Shown here piece after piece: positions 36,180 to 44,960 of a stretch of DNA of 64,000 bases. Each line of letters starts with the position of its first letter. Within the stretch, counting starts at the first letter, position 1. The notes below the pieces were generated by a model, which was given only the letters and a program-made list of their open reading frames with translations, did not search any database and had not been told where the DNA came from. This DNA comes from Rhodohalobacter sp. 614A (GTDB lineage Bacteria; Bacteroidota; Rhodothermia; Balneolales; Balneolaceae), in contig NZ_JAKEDS010000001.1 of assembly GCF_021462415.1 (NCBI RefSeq), positions 124,001 to 188,000 on the forward strand, in the 5' to 3' direction. The position numbers were made by a program, and so were the translations under genes.

Positions 36180-36503
36180 TCATTTTGGAAGGACTTTCGA
36201 AATTTTTCCCCAAGCCAAACCATTCCCGGATGACGTCTTTTCGGTTTCTCTCTGATACTCTTTTTGAATACAGTTGCAACTCGACATCTCAAAATTCTGT
36301 CTGGATGTATCCCCTTTAGAAACTTCTCCGGCCAATCGAACCGGTGTTAAAATGATTGCATGCGGATACTCATCAAAACTGATTCGTTCATTGGCCTGTG
36401 CTGTCAACTCCCCACGGGCAATAATGAAACAACAAATACACAGAATAAAACCCATCCATTTTAAGGACGTTTGTTCATGCAGATCTTGAAAGAATTTCTT
36501 CAT
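36180..36503 (-). CDS. Small secreted hypothetical protein
   Basis: This 107-residue protein is not recognised. It has an N-terminal hydrophobic segment (WMGFILCICCFIIARGELTAQ, residues 16-36) that looks like a signal peptide or single membrane anchor. It also has a cysteine pair (SSCNC) and a basic C-terminus. It lies downstream of the histidine kinase, with its own 184-bp upstream gap holding palindrome copy 2. Its position suggests an output or ligand-like accessory of the two-component system, but nothing in the sequence proves that. Confidence 0.5.
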   Translation of the reverse strand: MKKFFQDLHEQTSLKWMGFILCICCFIIARGELTAQANERISFDEYPHAIILTPVRLAGEVSKGDTSRQNFEMSSCNCIQKEYQRETEKTSSGNGLAWGKISKVLPK

Positions 36504-36593
36504 CGGTTTTACTTAATTTTTACAACGGTTAAGAAAGATGCTATCCCATTGTTTTGTACCCTCTCTTAACTTACTTGCAGATCTGCGTACAAT

Positions 36594-36614
36594 CACTACA
36601 TATCCATGCAGTTT
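36594..36614. promoter_or_regulatory. Palindrome copy 2, predicted response-regulator site
   Basis: CACTACAT-N5-TGCAGTTT, one mismatch to copies 1 and 3. It is about 91 bp upstream of the small secreted protein's ATG and follows another perfect palindrome, GCAGATCTGC (36577-36586). Confidence 0.6.
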
Positions 36615-36687
36615 TCGTGTAGGTAGCAGATCAAAACCGATTTAATGTGGGGCAAAAATAGAATTTCAGTCGAATAAGAATAGTTTT

Positions 36688-39570
36688 TTAACCTAACGGA
36701 ATATCTAAATTCCAGCCCGTTCCCTCGCCCGGTGTACTCTTCAGATTATATGTTCCATTCAACTGCTCAACTCTCTCTTTGATATTTTGAACACCATATC
36801 CGTCAGCTCTCACTTTTGCCTGATCGAAACCCTTCCCGTCATCTTCAATTTGGATATTCAAATCTTTTGAATTCAGGCTAAATTGGATGTCGACGTGGGA
36901 CGGTTCTGCATGACGAGCAATATTGGTGAGAATTTCCCGGAAAATAAGCCAAATATTTTTACGCTCGGTGATGGTGGGCCTTCCTGTAAATGATCCTTCC
37001 ACGGTGAAATTGTGCTTCACTCCCCTGGAATCGAGCATATCGGCTGCGAACCTCTTACATCGCAGGAAGAGATTTTGCCAGTCATCGTTCTCGGAGTGGA
37101 TTACCCAAACAATATCACTAACCTTTTCTTTAGCTTCCCGCGAGGATTTATCGATGAGCGAAAGAAACCGGTTGCTCTCTTTCTCACCAAGTTTCCGCGA
37201 ATTAATGGCCTCCGCAAAAAAGTTGATACTACTGAGAGTAGAGCTTAACTCATCGTGTAAATCGCGTGCAATGCCATCACGTATGCGATGTTCTTTTAAA
37301 ATGGAATTGAGCCGCAAACGATATCCACCATAAATCATACCGGCGGCGATCAACAAATATCCTAAATAGGCCCAAATGGTTCGATACCAAGGGGGCAGAA
37401 TGATGAATGTATACGAGTCGATACTTCCCTCTTTTTCATAGACATTACGCCCCTGAACTTCAAACGTGTAGGTTCCTTCGGGAATAAACGTATAATCTTT
37501 CTGGTTTTCCTCCGACCAACTGCTCCAACCGTCATCATAGCCCCGCAGGCGAACACGATACATATTGGCTTCAGGTTCGATGTAACTGGCGGCGGCATAC
37601 CTGAATCGAAGATCATTATCCTCGAAACTAAACTCCGGTGGTTCTGACAGATCTCCGTGCCCTCCGTAGATCAACGAATCATTTTGCATCAATACACCGG
37701 TAATATTGGTGTTAAAATTATGATCATACGTCCAATCCGGATCGGATAAATGAAAGAGCCCGTCCGTGCCACCAAACCACATGCTGCCGTCCGGATTGCA
37801 ATGAATTTCCTGTATTGTACCTTCCTTTCCAATGAGGTTATATGGACTTTCATAAATCTCCCAGGAATTATTTTTTCGAAGAGTCCTTTTGAGTTTTTGG
37901 CCGCTTAAAAACCAAATCTCACTCTCTGAGCACTGTTCAAATTGAAAAACCTGAGAAGTGACAATGCTCGAATTACCGGAAGGAGGTTTGTACAAACTAA
38001 ATGTGGAATCTGGCAGAAAGGAATCTGATTGTTCATCATAAGTATACAATCCACCATCTGTAGCCAAACTTACCTTCTCATTAATCAAAGAAATGTTTCT
38101 AATTGTGGTATATTCACCCTTGATATCGGGTATATATTTTTTTTGCTGATTTCCCTCAAAAGCGTTGAACAGAACTTCATTTTGATAGGTAACAACCCAT
38201 AGCCCATCAACCCCTACATAAAACTGACGGATTTCTGAATCACTGCGTAACACTTCAAAACGCTCAACGGATCCATCTTGGGTGGTTATTTTCTCGATGG
38301 AATTTGGGAAAGCACCGAAAAAAGTATTTTTAATATCTTGAGAAATTTCCAGTTTCCTGTAGCTACCATCTTTAAATACGTTTTCAAACTCATTCCCAAA
38401 TATTCGAAAAAGCCCGGCGGGGAAAGATACATAGAGAGTATCGTTTAGTTGGATCCCATCATATACAAATCCATCAGTCCCTGCATGTTTTCGAATTTCA
38501 TTTCCATTTTCAAGAAGAAACAATCCATGACTCGATCCTATATAAACCACATCATTTATAGGTTCTACAAACTTTACACTGCCGTCAAGGCCCTGTTGTT
38601 CTTGAATCAAGGTAACCGGATTTTCGATCAGAATTTTTATAACTCCATCCGAAGACGTTGCCCAGAGGGTTCCTTCCTGATCCGTAAAAATATCATAAAT
38701 TACATTGGTAGGAAGCCCATTTTCCTCGGTCAGGATATTTTTTACTGTACCATCGTTTCCCATCACCAAAATCCCCCCATTCAAAAATGCCAAGGCAATT
38801 TCCGTTTCATTAATGGCAATGGCCCTGTAGAGCGAATGATCCTGAAAATATTCTTCAGCCTCTGTGGGTATATTGGTAAACTGCCCACCTTCGTACTTTA
38901 CAAATCCGTGGTTTCTGTAAATCAATAGATCATAATCAGAATAAGAAAGTATAGCGATCAGCCGGTCATCAATAAATGGTTCTGTTCCCCGGATGGGTAC
39001 CCATTCATTATTCTCAAGACGGTTCAATCCAATGTTTTCTATTTGCGCCCAGAGTTCATTCCCCACCTTAAATATCCCTCTGAATCTCTCGTCATTTTCA
39101 AGAACTCTTATTGTATCTTGTTCTAAAACCAAAATTGCATTTGTTGTACGATGGTACAGCTTATCTTCCAACTCTACCATTTGCCAAACATCTGTAAATG
39201 AACGATATGTAGAATCCATTCGGTTTTTCAGGGAAACAAGAGTAAAGTCATTAAGTGAGTCACTCTCCAGATATCCCAGATTTCCCACTCCGCCCCAATG
39301 AATTTTTGAATTAAATATCTGAAGGGACCGAATAGCCCCTACATCCGGCTTATATTTAAACCGCCCCCAATTTATACTGTTAAATTTAAGAACAACTTCT
39401 GCCTGACTTCCGAAATACAGATACCCTGAGTCATCCTGAGTAACAGCCCAAATTTGAGGATGAGACTGGATGACTTCTGAGCTATAATGGTGGATAAGAG
39501 GTACACCCTGCCCCAAAATTATTGAAGGATAAAGAAGAGTAAGCAGAGCAACGCTTATCCACCTGACCAT
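36688..39570 (-). CDS. Sensor histidine kinase with two-component-regulator propeller and Y_Y_Y domain
   Basis: The 960-residue kinase starts with a signal peptide, then a periplasmic seven-bladed-type propeller region built from reg_prop repeats (ENGLPTNVIYDIFTDQEGTL is typical), a Y_Y_Y domain (YRVRLRGYDDGWSSW, FEVQGRNVYEKEG), one membrane helix (about 735-757), HisKA_3 with the phospho-acceptor His772 (RDLHDELSSTLSS) and a HATPase_c domain (REILTNIARHA, EDDGKGF, GYGVQNIKERV). It senses an extracytoplasmic signal, often glycans in relatives, and phosphorylates the LuxR-type regulator encoded upstream. There is no fused receiver, so it is a classical pair. The ligand is unknown. Confidence 0.92.
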   Translation of the reverse strand: MVRWISVALLTLLYPSIILGQGVPLIHHYSSEVIQSHPQIWAVTQDDSGYLYFGSQAEVVLKFNSINWGRFKYKPDVGAIRSLQIFNSKIHWGGVGNLGYLESDSLNDFTLVSLKNRMDSTYRSFTDVWQMVELEDKLYHRTTNAILVLEQDTIRVLENDERFRGIFKVGNELWAQIENIGLNRLENNEWVPIRGTEPFIDDRLIAILSYSDYDLLIYRNHGFVKYEGGQFTNIPTEAEEYFQDHSLYRAIAINETEIALAFLNGGILVMGNDGTVKNILTEENGLPTNVIYDIFTDQEGTLWATSSDGVIKILIENPVTLIQEQQGLDGSVKFVEPINDVVYIGSSHGLFLLENGNEIRKHAGTDGFVYDGIQLNDTLYVSFPAGLFRIFGNEFENVFKDGSYRKLEISQDIKNTFFGAFPNSIEKITTQDGSVERFEVLRSDSEIRQFYVGVDGLWVVTYQNEVLFNAFEGNQQKKYIPDIKGEYTTIRNISLINEKVSLATDGGLYTYDEQSDSFLPDSTFSLYKPPSGNSSIVTSQVFQFEQCSESEIWFLSGQKLKRTLRKNNSWEIYESPYNLIGKEGTIQEIHCNPDGSMWFGGTDGLFHLSDPDWTYDHNFNTNITGVLMQNDSLIYGGHGDLSEPPEFSFEDNDLRFRYAAASYIEPEANMYRVRLRGYDDGWSSWSEENQKDYTFIPEGTYTFEVQGRNVYEKEGSIDSYTFIILPPWYRTIWAYLGYLLIAAGMIYGGYRLRLNSILKEHRIRDGIARDLHDELSSTLSSINFFAEAINSRKLGEKESNRFLSLIDKSSREAKEKVSDIVWVIHSENDDWQNLFLRCKRFAADMLDSRGVKHNFTVEGSFTGRPTITERKNIWLIFREILTNIARHAEPSHVDIQFSLNSKDLNIQIEDDGKGFDQAKVRADGYGVQNIKERVEQLNGTYNLKSTPGEGTGWNLDIPLG

Positions 39571-39579
39571 TTTAGAAAA

Positions 39580-39867
39580 TTAAATTTTGAGATCTTCCTC
39601 TTCTTCCGGGTCTCCTACTTCTACTAAAACCGGGTCATCTCCATCTCCAACATCCCCATCCACATCATCACCATCTCCTGTAATTGATGTAATTCTAATA
39701 AAGATTGGGCTTGATGTTTTTGAGACAAATGTCAGGTCAAGTAAATTTTCATTGATGAGTGGTTTCATTGAATGCGGAGAGATCGGTTCAATCGTTTTTT
39801 TTGCCGCGTCAATAACATCCAGTTGTGCGTCTGTATTATTTATTACCTGTTTTACAGTATAAGCCAT
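39580..39867 (-). CDS. Small acidic hypothetical protein between regulator and kinase
   Basis: The ATG at 39867 (MAYTVKQVIN) is preferred over one at 39945, whose extra 26 residues look like untranslated sequence. The 95-residue protein has an N-terminal beta-rich half (VINNTDAQLDVIDAA, LTFVSKTSSPIFIRI) and a strikingly acidic tail of Gly-Asp repeats and Glu runs (about residues 67-95). No signal peptide and no known family. It ends 9 bp before the kinase start, so it is translated in the same operon. It may be a modulator or a Ca2+-binding-like tail protein; both are guesses. Confidence 0.5.
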   Translation of the reverse strand: MAYTVKQVINNTDAQLDVIDAAKKTIEPISPHSMKPLINENLLDLTFVSKTSSPIFIRITSITGDGDDVDGDVGDGDDPVLVEVGDPEEEEDLKI

Positions 39868-39978
39868 TATATAGTCCTTTTTTCGTTCGTTATAGGTTGT
39901 ATTAAGCCAACTATCTCTATTAAAAATCTCTATAATTTTCTGCAACTTAAAAAGAAAAAATTCAGAAAATTTCTACGT

Positions 39979-40653
39979 CTAGGAATTGGCCATTTTTATC
40001 AAGCCGCTTGAGATGCCTTTTGCCACAGCCTCGGCTTTGCTGTTAACCTGCAGCTTCCTGTAAATATTGCGGATATGATATCCGACGCCATCTACAGATA
40101 AATAAATCTCGTCTGCTATAGCCTGGTAGGAATGTCCTTCTGCGAGAAGTTTTAAAACTTCTTTTTCGCGATCTGTCAGGTCAAGTTTGTGATCTCTCTT
40201 TTTGGGTTGCGTTTGCATAGAAGCAATCACCTTCCGGGCAATAACCGGCGACATGGGCGAGCCGCCTTCATACGCATCTTTTACAGCCCTTACCAATTCA
40301 TCCGGCCCCACTTTTTTTATCAGGTAACCAATCGCACCGTTTTGAAGAGCCTCAAAGATGTGCTGAGAATCTTCCATGACCGAAATCATGATGATGGCCA
40401 AACCTGGATTTATCTCTAAAAACTTTTCAACACCTTCGGTTCCCAAAATTCCCGGAAGTTGAATATCCAGCAAAATAATATCACACCATTCTATATCTTC
40501 GGATTCCAGAGCGTCTTCGCAGCTTCGATAGGTACTTTTAACAACCACTTCCGGGTCGCTATCCAAAATTGTAGTCCATCCCTCCCGGATATATTGATTA
40601 TCCTCTATAATGACGACGCGAATGAGTTTTTGATCTTCCAATGTTTCTACCAT
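39979..40653 (-). CDS. LuxR/NarL-type response regulator
   Basis: This 224-residue regulator has a receiver domain (VVIIEDNQ acidic pocket, phospho-acceptor Asp63 in ILLDIQLPG, switch Lys in YLIKKVGPDELV) and a LuxR helix-turn-helix (LTDREKEVLKLLAEGHSYQA, IADEIYLSVDGVGYHIRNIY). It is the partner of the propeller-type kinase two genes downstream. A 21-bp palindrome of the size expected for a LuxR-type dimer lies 41 bp upstream of its start and recurs twice more in the locus, suggesting autoregulation and control of the small secreted protein. Confidence 0.93.
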   Translation of the reverse strand: MVETLEDQKLIRVVIIEDNQYIREGWTTILDSDPEVVVKSTYRSCEDALESEDIEWCDIILLDIQLPGILGTEGVEKFLEINPGLAIIMISVMEDSQHIFEALQNGAIGYLIKKVGPDELVRAVKDAYEGGSPMSPVIARKVIASMQTQPKKRDHKLDLTDREKEVLKLLAEGHSYQAIADEIYLSVDGVGYHIRNIYRKLQVNSKAEAVAKGISSGLIKMANS

Positions 40654-40693
40654 GATCTTTTTCGCTTAAAATGGCAATCATTCACCATCCCAA

Positions 40694-40714
40694 CACTACA
40701 TGTTTGTGTAGTTT
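40694..40714. promoter_or_regulatory. Palindrome copy 3, upstream of the response regulator
   Basis: CACTACAT-N5-TGTAGTTT, matching copy 1 at all 16 fixed positions. It is 41-61 bp upstream of the regulator's ATG, a normal operator or activator position. Confidence 0.65.
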
Positions 40715-40783
40715 AGATAATTGAAATTGATTACCAAAACAAGTCCTTAGAAGAAATGATAAATAAGAATTATCCGGAAGATC

Positions 40784-41599
40784 TTATACAACGCTCAAAA
40801 ACGATTTCTCATCCCGTTTTGCAGCAATTACCAGCGGACATTGATAATGTGGATGTTGCATGATGTGAACGGGGCAATCAAACGCCATTTCGATGATTTC
40901 GCGCTTGAAAACATCGTTGGGCGTTCCGAGGGCAAAACTTCGCCCTTCTTTCATAATATTGATTTCATCGGCATATTGGGCAGCGAGATTCAGATCATGG
41001 AGAATCATCAGGACAGCCACATTTTTTCGGGAAAGACGTTTTACCAGATGCATGATGGTGTGCTGGTAAGCAAGATCGAGATTGGAGAGAGGTTCATCGA
41101 GGATCAGGCAGCAAGGGCGTTTTTCTTCAATTCGATCCCAAAGCTGGGCCAGCATCCGGGCAAACTGAACACGCTGTTTTTCTCCCCCCGAAAGCGTTGG
41201 AAAACTGCGATTCATCAAGTGATCGACACCGGCTTGTTTCATGCACTCCCTTGCAATTCGCTGATCGCGCGGCGTTTCAAATCCCCGTGAGTGCGGGGTT
41301 CGTCCCATCAAAACCACTTCAAGAGATGTAAAAGAAAACGACAGATTCGCGTTTTGCATCATAACGGCACGTTTTCTGGCAAGGTGACCGTGAGAAATGG
41401 TTGATAAGCTTCTTCCCTCAATTAAAATCTCTCCGGAAGTGGGTTTCATATCTCCTGTGAGCGTTTTCAGGAATGTGGATTTTCCCGCGCCGTTCTTGCC
41501 AAGAATCACAGAAAATTTACCCGGTTCGATATTCATGGAAACATCACGAACCAGTTTTTTGTCGCCAATCTGAACAGTTATGTTTTTTGCTTCAATCAT
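40784..41599 (-). CDS. hmuV: Haem ABC transporter ATP-binding protein
   Basis: The 271-residue ATPase has Walker A ILGKNGAGKSTFLKTL (about 33-48), signature LSGGEKQRVQFARML, Walker B CCLILDEPLSNLD and the switch His (LMILHDLNLAAQYAD). Its helical insert (MMQNANLSFSFTSLEVVLMG) is that of the iron-siderophore/haem/B12 branch. It energises haem import with HmuU and HmuT encoded upstream in the same operon. It is the last gene of the haem locus; 40 bp separates it from hmuU. Confidence 0.93.
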   Translation of the reverse strand: MIEAKNITVQIGDKKLVRDVSMNIEPGKFSVILGKNGAGKSTFLKTLTGDMKPTSGEILIEGRSLSTISHGHLARKRAVMMQNANLSFSFTSLEVVLMGRTPHSRGFETPRDQRIARECMKQAGVDHLMNRSFPTLSGGEKQRVQFARMLAQLWDRIEEKRPCCLILDEPLSNLDLAYQHTIMHLVKRLSRKNVAVLMILHDLNLAAQYADEINIMKEGRSFALGTPNDVFKREIIEMAFDCPVHIMQHPHYQCPLVIAAKRDEKSFLSVV

Positions 41600-41639
41600 A
41601 TCTACGGAAAAAGTGAAAAGACAAAAGTAAAAAGTGGCA

Positions 41640-42734
41640 TTATAAATAGCCTCCGAATTCTCTGTTTCTTAGTAATAGCCACAGAAAAAATGGTGCTCCA
41701 ATAAATGCCGTAATTACGCCTATGGGCAGCTCTGCCGGGGCTACAATGGTTCGGGCGAGTAAATCTGAGCTTAACAAAAGCAGTCCGCCCAAAATGGCCG
41801 ATCCGGGAATCAAAAAGCGATGGTCAGGACCGATCCACAATCTCAAAATGTGTGGCACTACAAGTCCCACAAAACCGATCACACCGCTCACAGAAACTGC
41901 GGCTCCAACAACCAATCCCACAAAGACGATAATCATTTTCTTCAAACGCTCAACTCTCACACCAAGGTGTTTTGCTTCGGATTCACCAAGAAGTATTGCG
42001 TTCAATCCTCTGGATAGCCGCGGCAAAAATATCATGGCTGCCACCAGGAATGGAAGTATCACCCAAACGGAACTCCACATGGCTCCGCCAAGGCTGCCGA
42101 GGGTCCAGAAAGTTAGGTCGCGGAGCTGGTCGTCATTCGCCAAAAAAATCATGAAACCGATCATGGCATTTGCCATCGCATTGATAGCAATTCCTGCCAG
42201 GAGCATGGTGGCCACATTGGTTTTTCCATTTTTTGTTGAAAGCTGGTAAACCATAATTGTGGCAGTAGTTCCTCCCACAAATGCGGCAAGAGGCAGCAGA
42301 GCGGTTCCCAGAAAATCTATAACAGGCGAGGTTATGGAACTCAAAATCACCATAGCTACTGCTGTTGCCAGTGCGGCACCGCTGGACACGCCAATCAATC
42401 CCGGATCGGCCAATGGATTTCGAAAAAGTCCCTGCATGGAAGCTCCTGAAACAGCAAGTGCCGCGCCGATTAATACGGCCAGGATAATGCGGGGTAAGCG
42501 AATATTCAGAAGAATAGCCTGTTGAACAGCTTCAAATGACCAACTTGTTGATATACCGATTTGATCGAGAAGAATCGCCAATACCTGTAACGGTGAAATG
42601 GAAACCGCTCCAATTCCAACGGATATTACAATCATCCATAGTAAGAAAATGGTCAGACCGGATATCACGAGAATCGATAGCCGAAATCGTGGTGCCGATT
42701 TCCAGATGGACAAATATTGGGTTATTGTGCTCAT
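41640..42734 (-). CDS. hmuU: Haem ABC transporter permease, FecCD family
   Basis: The 364-residue protein has about ten membrane helices and the FecCD patterns RLPRIILAVLIGAALAVSGA, GLFRNPLADPGLIGVSSGAA and VSGVIGFVGLVVPHILRLW. As a homodimer it moves haem across the inner membrane. It lies between hmuT and hmuV with the order expected for hmuTUV. A 121-bp gap separates it from hmuT, larger than other gaps in the operon, but no terminator was seen there. Confidence 0.92.
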   Translation of the reverse strand: MSTITQYLSIWKSAPRFRLSILVISGLTIFLLWMIVISVGIGAVSISPLQVLAILLDQIGISTSWSFEAVQQAILLNIRLPRIILAVLIGAALAVSGASMQGLFRNPLADPGLIGVSSGAALATAVAMVILSSITSPVIDFLGTALLPLAAFVGGTTATIMVYQLSTKNGKTNVATMLLAGIAINAMANAMIGFMIFLANDDQLRDLTFWTLGSLGGAMWSSVWVILPFLVAAMIFLPRLSRGLNAILLGESEAKHLGVRVERLKKMIIVFVGLVVGAAVSVSGVIGFVGLVVPHILRLWIGPDHRFLIPGSAILGGLLLLSSDLLARTIVAPAELPIGVITAFIGAPFFLWLLLRNREFGGYL

Positions 42735-42855
42735 TTCAAAAATTCATAGGATTCTCTGCAAAAAGAGAAGGTTCGATTTTAGGAAGAGTTGACAAATTAT
42801 CTCCTTTGAATCAACCTGGTTGAGTTTCAACTTTTGAAAAAGAATTCCTTTAATC

Positions 42856-43797
42856 TTAAAAATTCTCAGTCAGTTCAATTCCAGGATGTAACATTTCCAT
42901 CAAATCGAGTGCGGCCTGACCCACCCGCGGACCAAAATTCAGAAGATAAATCCCTTCCATCGAATAAATTCGATCATTCCTGGCGGCATTGGTTAAGCTG
43001 ATTCCCGGAGCCTTTAAAACACCTTGTTTACCGCCTACACTTTCAATTCCGGCATTCATCATTAAAATTGCATCCGGGTTCGCCTCCACCACAGCTTCTG
43101 CTGTAAGAGGCTTGTACCCATCAAAAGAGTCGAATGCATTCACGCCTCCGGCAAGTTCAATCATGGTTTTTGCAGAGTTGTTATTCCCTGCAACCATCAA
43201 CATGTTAGCGCCTCGAGCATAGATGAAAAGAACCTTGGGCTTTTCCGGCATTCGTTCTCTGGCTGCAGCGGCTACATCCAAATCTTTTTGAATATTTTGA
43301 ATGATCTGGCCGGCGGCTTCTTCTTTTCCAAAGATTTTACCAAGCTGTTCAATCCGCTCGAAAGCTCCCTCAATCGTTTCGTCAGCCGTCAATTTTAAAA
43401 AGGGAATGCCGGTACTTCTGATTTGTTGAATAACTGATTCTGGTCCTGCAGCGGCACTTGCCAAAATTACTGTTGGAGATACAGAAAGCAGCCCCTCTGC
43501 CGAAAGATTTCTTGTAAAGGAAACTTTGGTGTAATTCTCTGTTTCTGTCGGATATGTGCTCGATTCATCCACGGCGATAAGATTTTTCGTGGCATCAAGA
43601 GCAAAAATAGTTTCCGTCACCGCGCTGCCAATGGAAATCACCCGTGACAGATCCTCAATCGTGACTTCCACTCCGTCTGACCCGGTAATAGTTTGCTGAG
43701 CATTTGCTACCGGAACGGCTAATACCAGCATCAAAAGAAAAGCAACTATCTTAACAATGAACCCGTCAGTTGCGTTGAGTTTTAAAAACCTCATCAT
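42856..43797 (-). CDS. hmuT: Haem-binding periplasmic protein
   Basis: This 313-residue protein has a signal segment (VAFLLMLVLAVPVANAQ) and the type III substrate-binding fold: RVISIGSAVTETIFALDAT, LIAVDESSTYP, VSFTRNLSAEGLLSVSPTVI. It delivers haem to HmuUV in the periplasm. Its start overlaps the end of hmuS by 4 bp (ATGA), indicating coupled translation. The length and motifs match the HmuT/PhuT group rather than siderophore-binding proteins. Confidence 0.9.
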   Translation of the reverse strand: MMRFLKLNATDGFIVKIVAFLLMLVLAVPVANAQQTITGSDGVEVTIEDLSRVISIGSAVTETIFALDATKNLIAVDESSTYPTETENYTKVSFTRNLSAEGLLSVSPTVILASAAAGPESVIQQIRSTGIPFLKLTADETIEGAFERIEQLGKIFGKEEAAGQIIQNIQKDLDVAAAARERMPEKPKVLFIYARGANMLMVAGNNNSAKTMIELAGGVNAFDSFDGYKPLTAEAVVEANPDAILMMNAGIESVGGKQGVLKAPGISLTNAARNDRIYSMEGIYLLNFGPRVGQAALDLMEMLHPGIELTENF

Positions 43798-44867
43798 ACC
43801 CCAACCTCCATTTGCTTCAGTTGATTTGTGATCGCTCTCCAGGAATCCAGTTCGGGTTTCCCCGGTTTGCGTGCTCCAAAAAATGTGGTGATGGCATTTC
43901 CCTCTTCATCAAAAATTTCCAGAGAAGTCACAATTCCATCTTCCGTTGGTTTCTCCACAATGAAGGATTCGGCGATATGATCTTCCCGAAGGTGGAGATT
44001 AAAACCGGGATCAAGAACATTCAACCAGTTGTCCATCACTTTTATCCGGTTGACCGGGCCACTGTGAATTTGAATCATTCCCGGACTGCTGACAAATACC
44101 ATAATGGGCACTTCGTTTTGTGAGGCGAGATTCAGCATTTTCTGTGTCGCATCATTCGAAAGCTTCCAGGTAAATTTCTGGTCAGCCAACTTCAGGGCAT
44201 CTGTTCGGTCTACTTTATACTTTCGCAAAAGTGGATAAAAATCATGAGTATCTTTCAGTTCCGACCATTTACCAAGGAATTCTTCTTTATTTACATCTTC
44301 TGCAGAAATAGTTTTATCTTTTTTGATTGTCTCCGAGATCTCGATGGCTGATGACTGATCTTCTGATCGAAATTCCTCAACAATAGCCTGATAGAGATGC
44401 TGCCTTTCCGGTTCTTTGAGATAAATCTTGTGAACAGCTGTTCCCGCCTTATCAAAAAACTGGAGGCTGTAAAGTGTTCCCCTCGGATTTTCTACCGGAA
44501 CAGCAAACCCAAATCCCCAGCGTTTGTGAAATACTCGAAGATCAATCTGTTCATCCAAAACCAATCCTACGTGGCCGGAAAATGAGATATTCTGATAGGT
44601 TCCGGTTTTTTCGTGAACCGCAGATTCGTTCCGGGTTAAAGCCATCACTTCGCCCAGTGATTCAACAGCTTTAAGAATTTCCTCCCAATCAGGCTTCAGC
44701 CGGATTACCGTTTTGCCATCGCAAATAGAAGCAACCAGCTCGGCTTCTGAAACGCCCAGTTCATCTGCCGCATTTTTGGTTCTAAGCCTGGGATTATCTG
44801 CCTTTAGCTGGTCCCAGCGTTCTTTTAGATTATTGGATGTGGAACGTTCTTCTACTGTAGTATTCAT
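43794..44867 (-). CDS. hmuS: Haem-degrading/haem-trafficking protein, HmuS/HemS family
   Basis: The 357-residue protein consists of two HemS repeats, ending in RAITNQLKQMEVGV. NLKERWDQLKADNPRLRTKN and ADELGVSEAELVAS open the first half, and the second half repeats the pattern (FLGKWSELKDTHDFYPLLRK, SSPGMIQIHSGPVNRIKVMD, FNLHLREDHIAESFIVEKPT). Family members bind cytoplasmic haem and pass it on or break it open to release iron. It starts just after the intra-operon terminator, 28 bp from its T run, so its expression should depend on read-through from hmuR-hmuY. Confidence 0.9.
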   Translation of the reverse strand: MNTTVEERSTSNNLKERWDQLKADNPRLRTKNAADELGVSEAELVASICDGKTVIRLKPDWEEILKAVESLGEVMALTRNESAVHEKTGTYQNISFSGHVGLVLDEQIDLRVFHKRWGFGFAVPVENPRGTLYSLQFFDKAGTAVHKIYLKEPERQHLYQAIVEEFRSEDQSSAIEISETIKKDKTISAEDVNKEEFLGKWSELKDTHDFYPLLRKYKVDRTDALKLADQKFTWKLSNDATQKMLNLASQNEVPIMVFVSSPGMIQIHSGPVNRIKVMDNWLNVLDPGFNLHLREDHIAESFIVEKPTEDGIVTSLEIFDEEGNAITTFFGARKPGKPELDSWRAITNQLKQMEVGV

Positions 44868-44882
44868 GGATGTGTATCATTC

Positions 44883-44945
44883 ATTAAAAAAGAAAAGACC
44901 AGCCTCAATTTTCTAATGATGGAAGAATAAAATCGAAGCTGGTCT
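44883..44945 (-). terminator. Strong intra-operon terminator between hmuY and hmuS
   Basis: AGACCAGC (44896-44903) pairs with GCTGGTCT (44938-44945) and the stem continues inward with two mismatches to about 17 bp. On the minus strand it is followed by a T-rich run (complement of 44883-44895). It lies 15 bp past the hmuY stop. Confidence 0.85.
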
Positions 44946-44960
44946 CGTGGGTTGGATAAA

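Noticed and set aside
39868-39945. Longer start for the small acidic protein
   Set aside because: The first 26 residues read like untranslated sequence, and the Met at 39867 fits a cytoplasmic start better.
41722-42525. Proline- and threonine-rich frames opposite hmuU
   Set aside because: They run antisense to a well-supported membrane protein gene and show no motif of their own.
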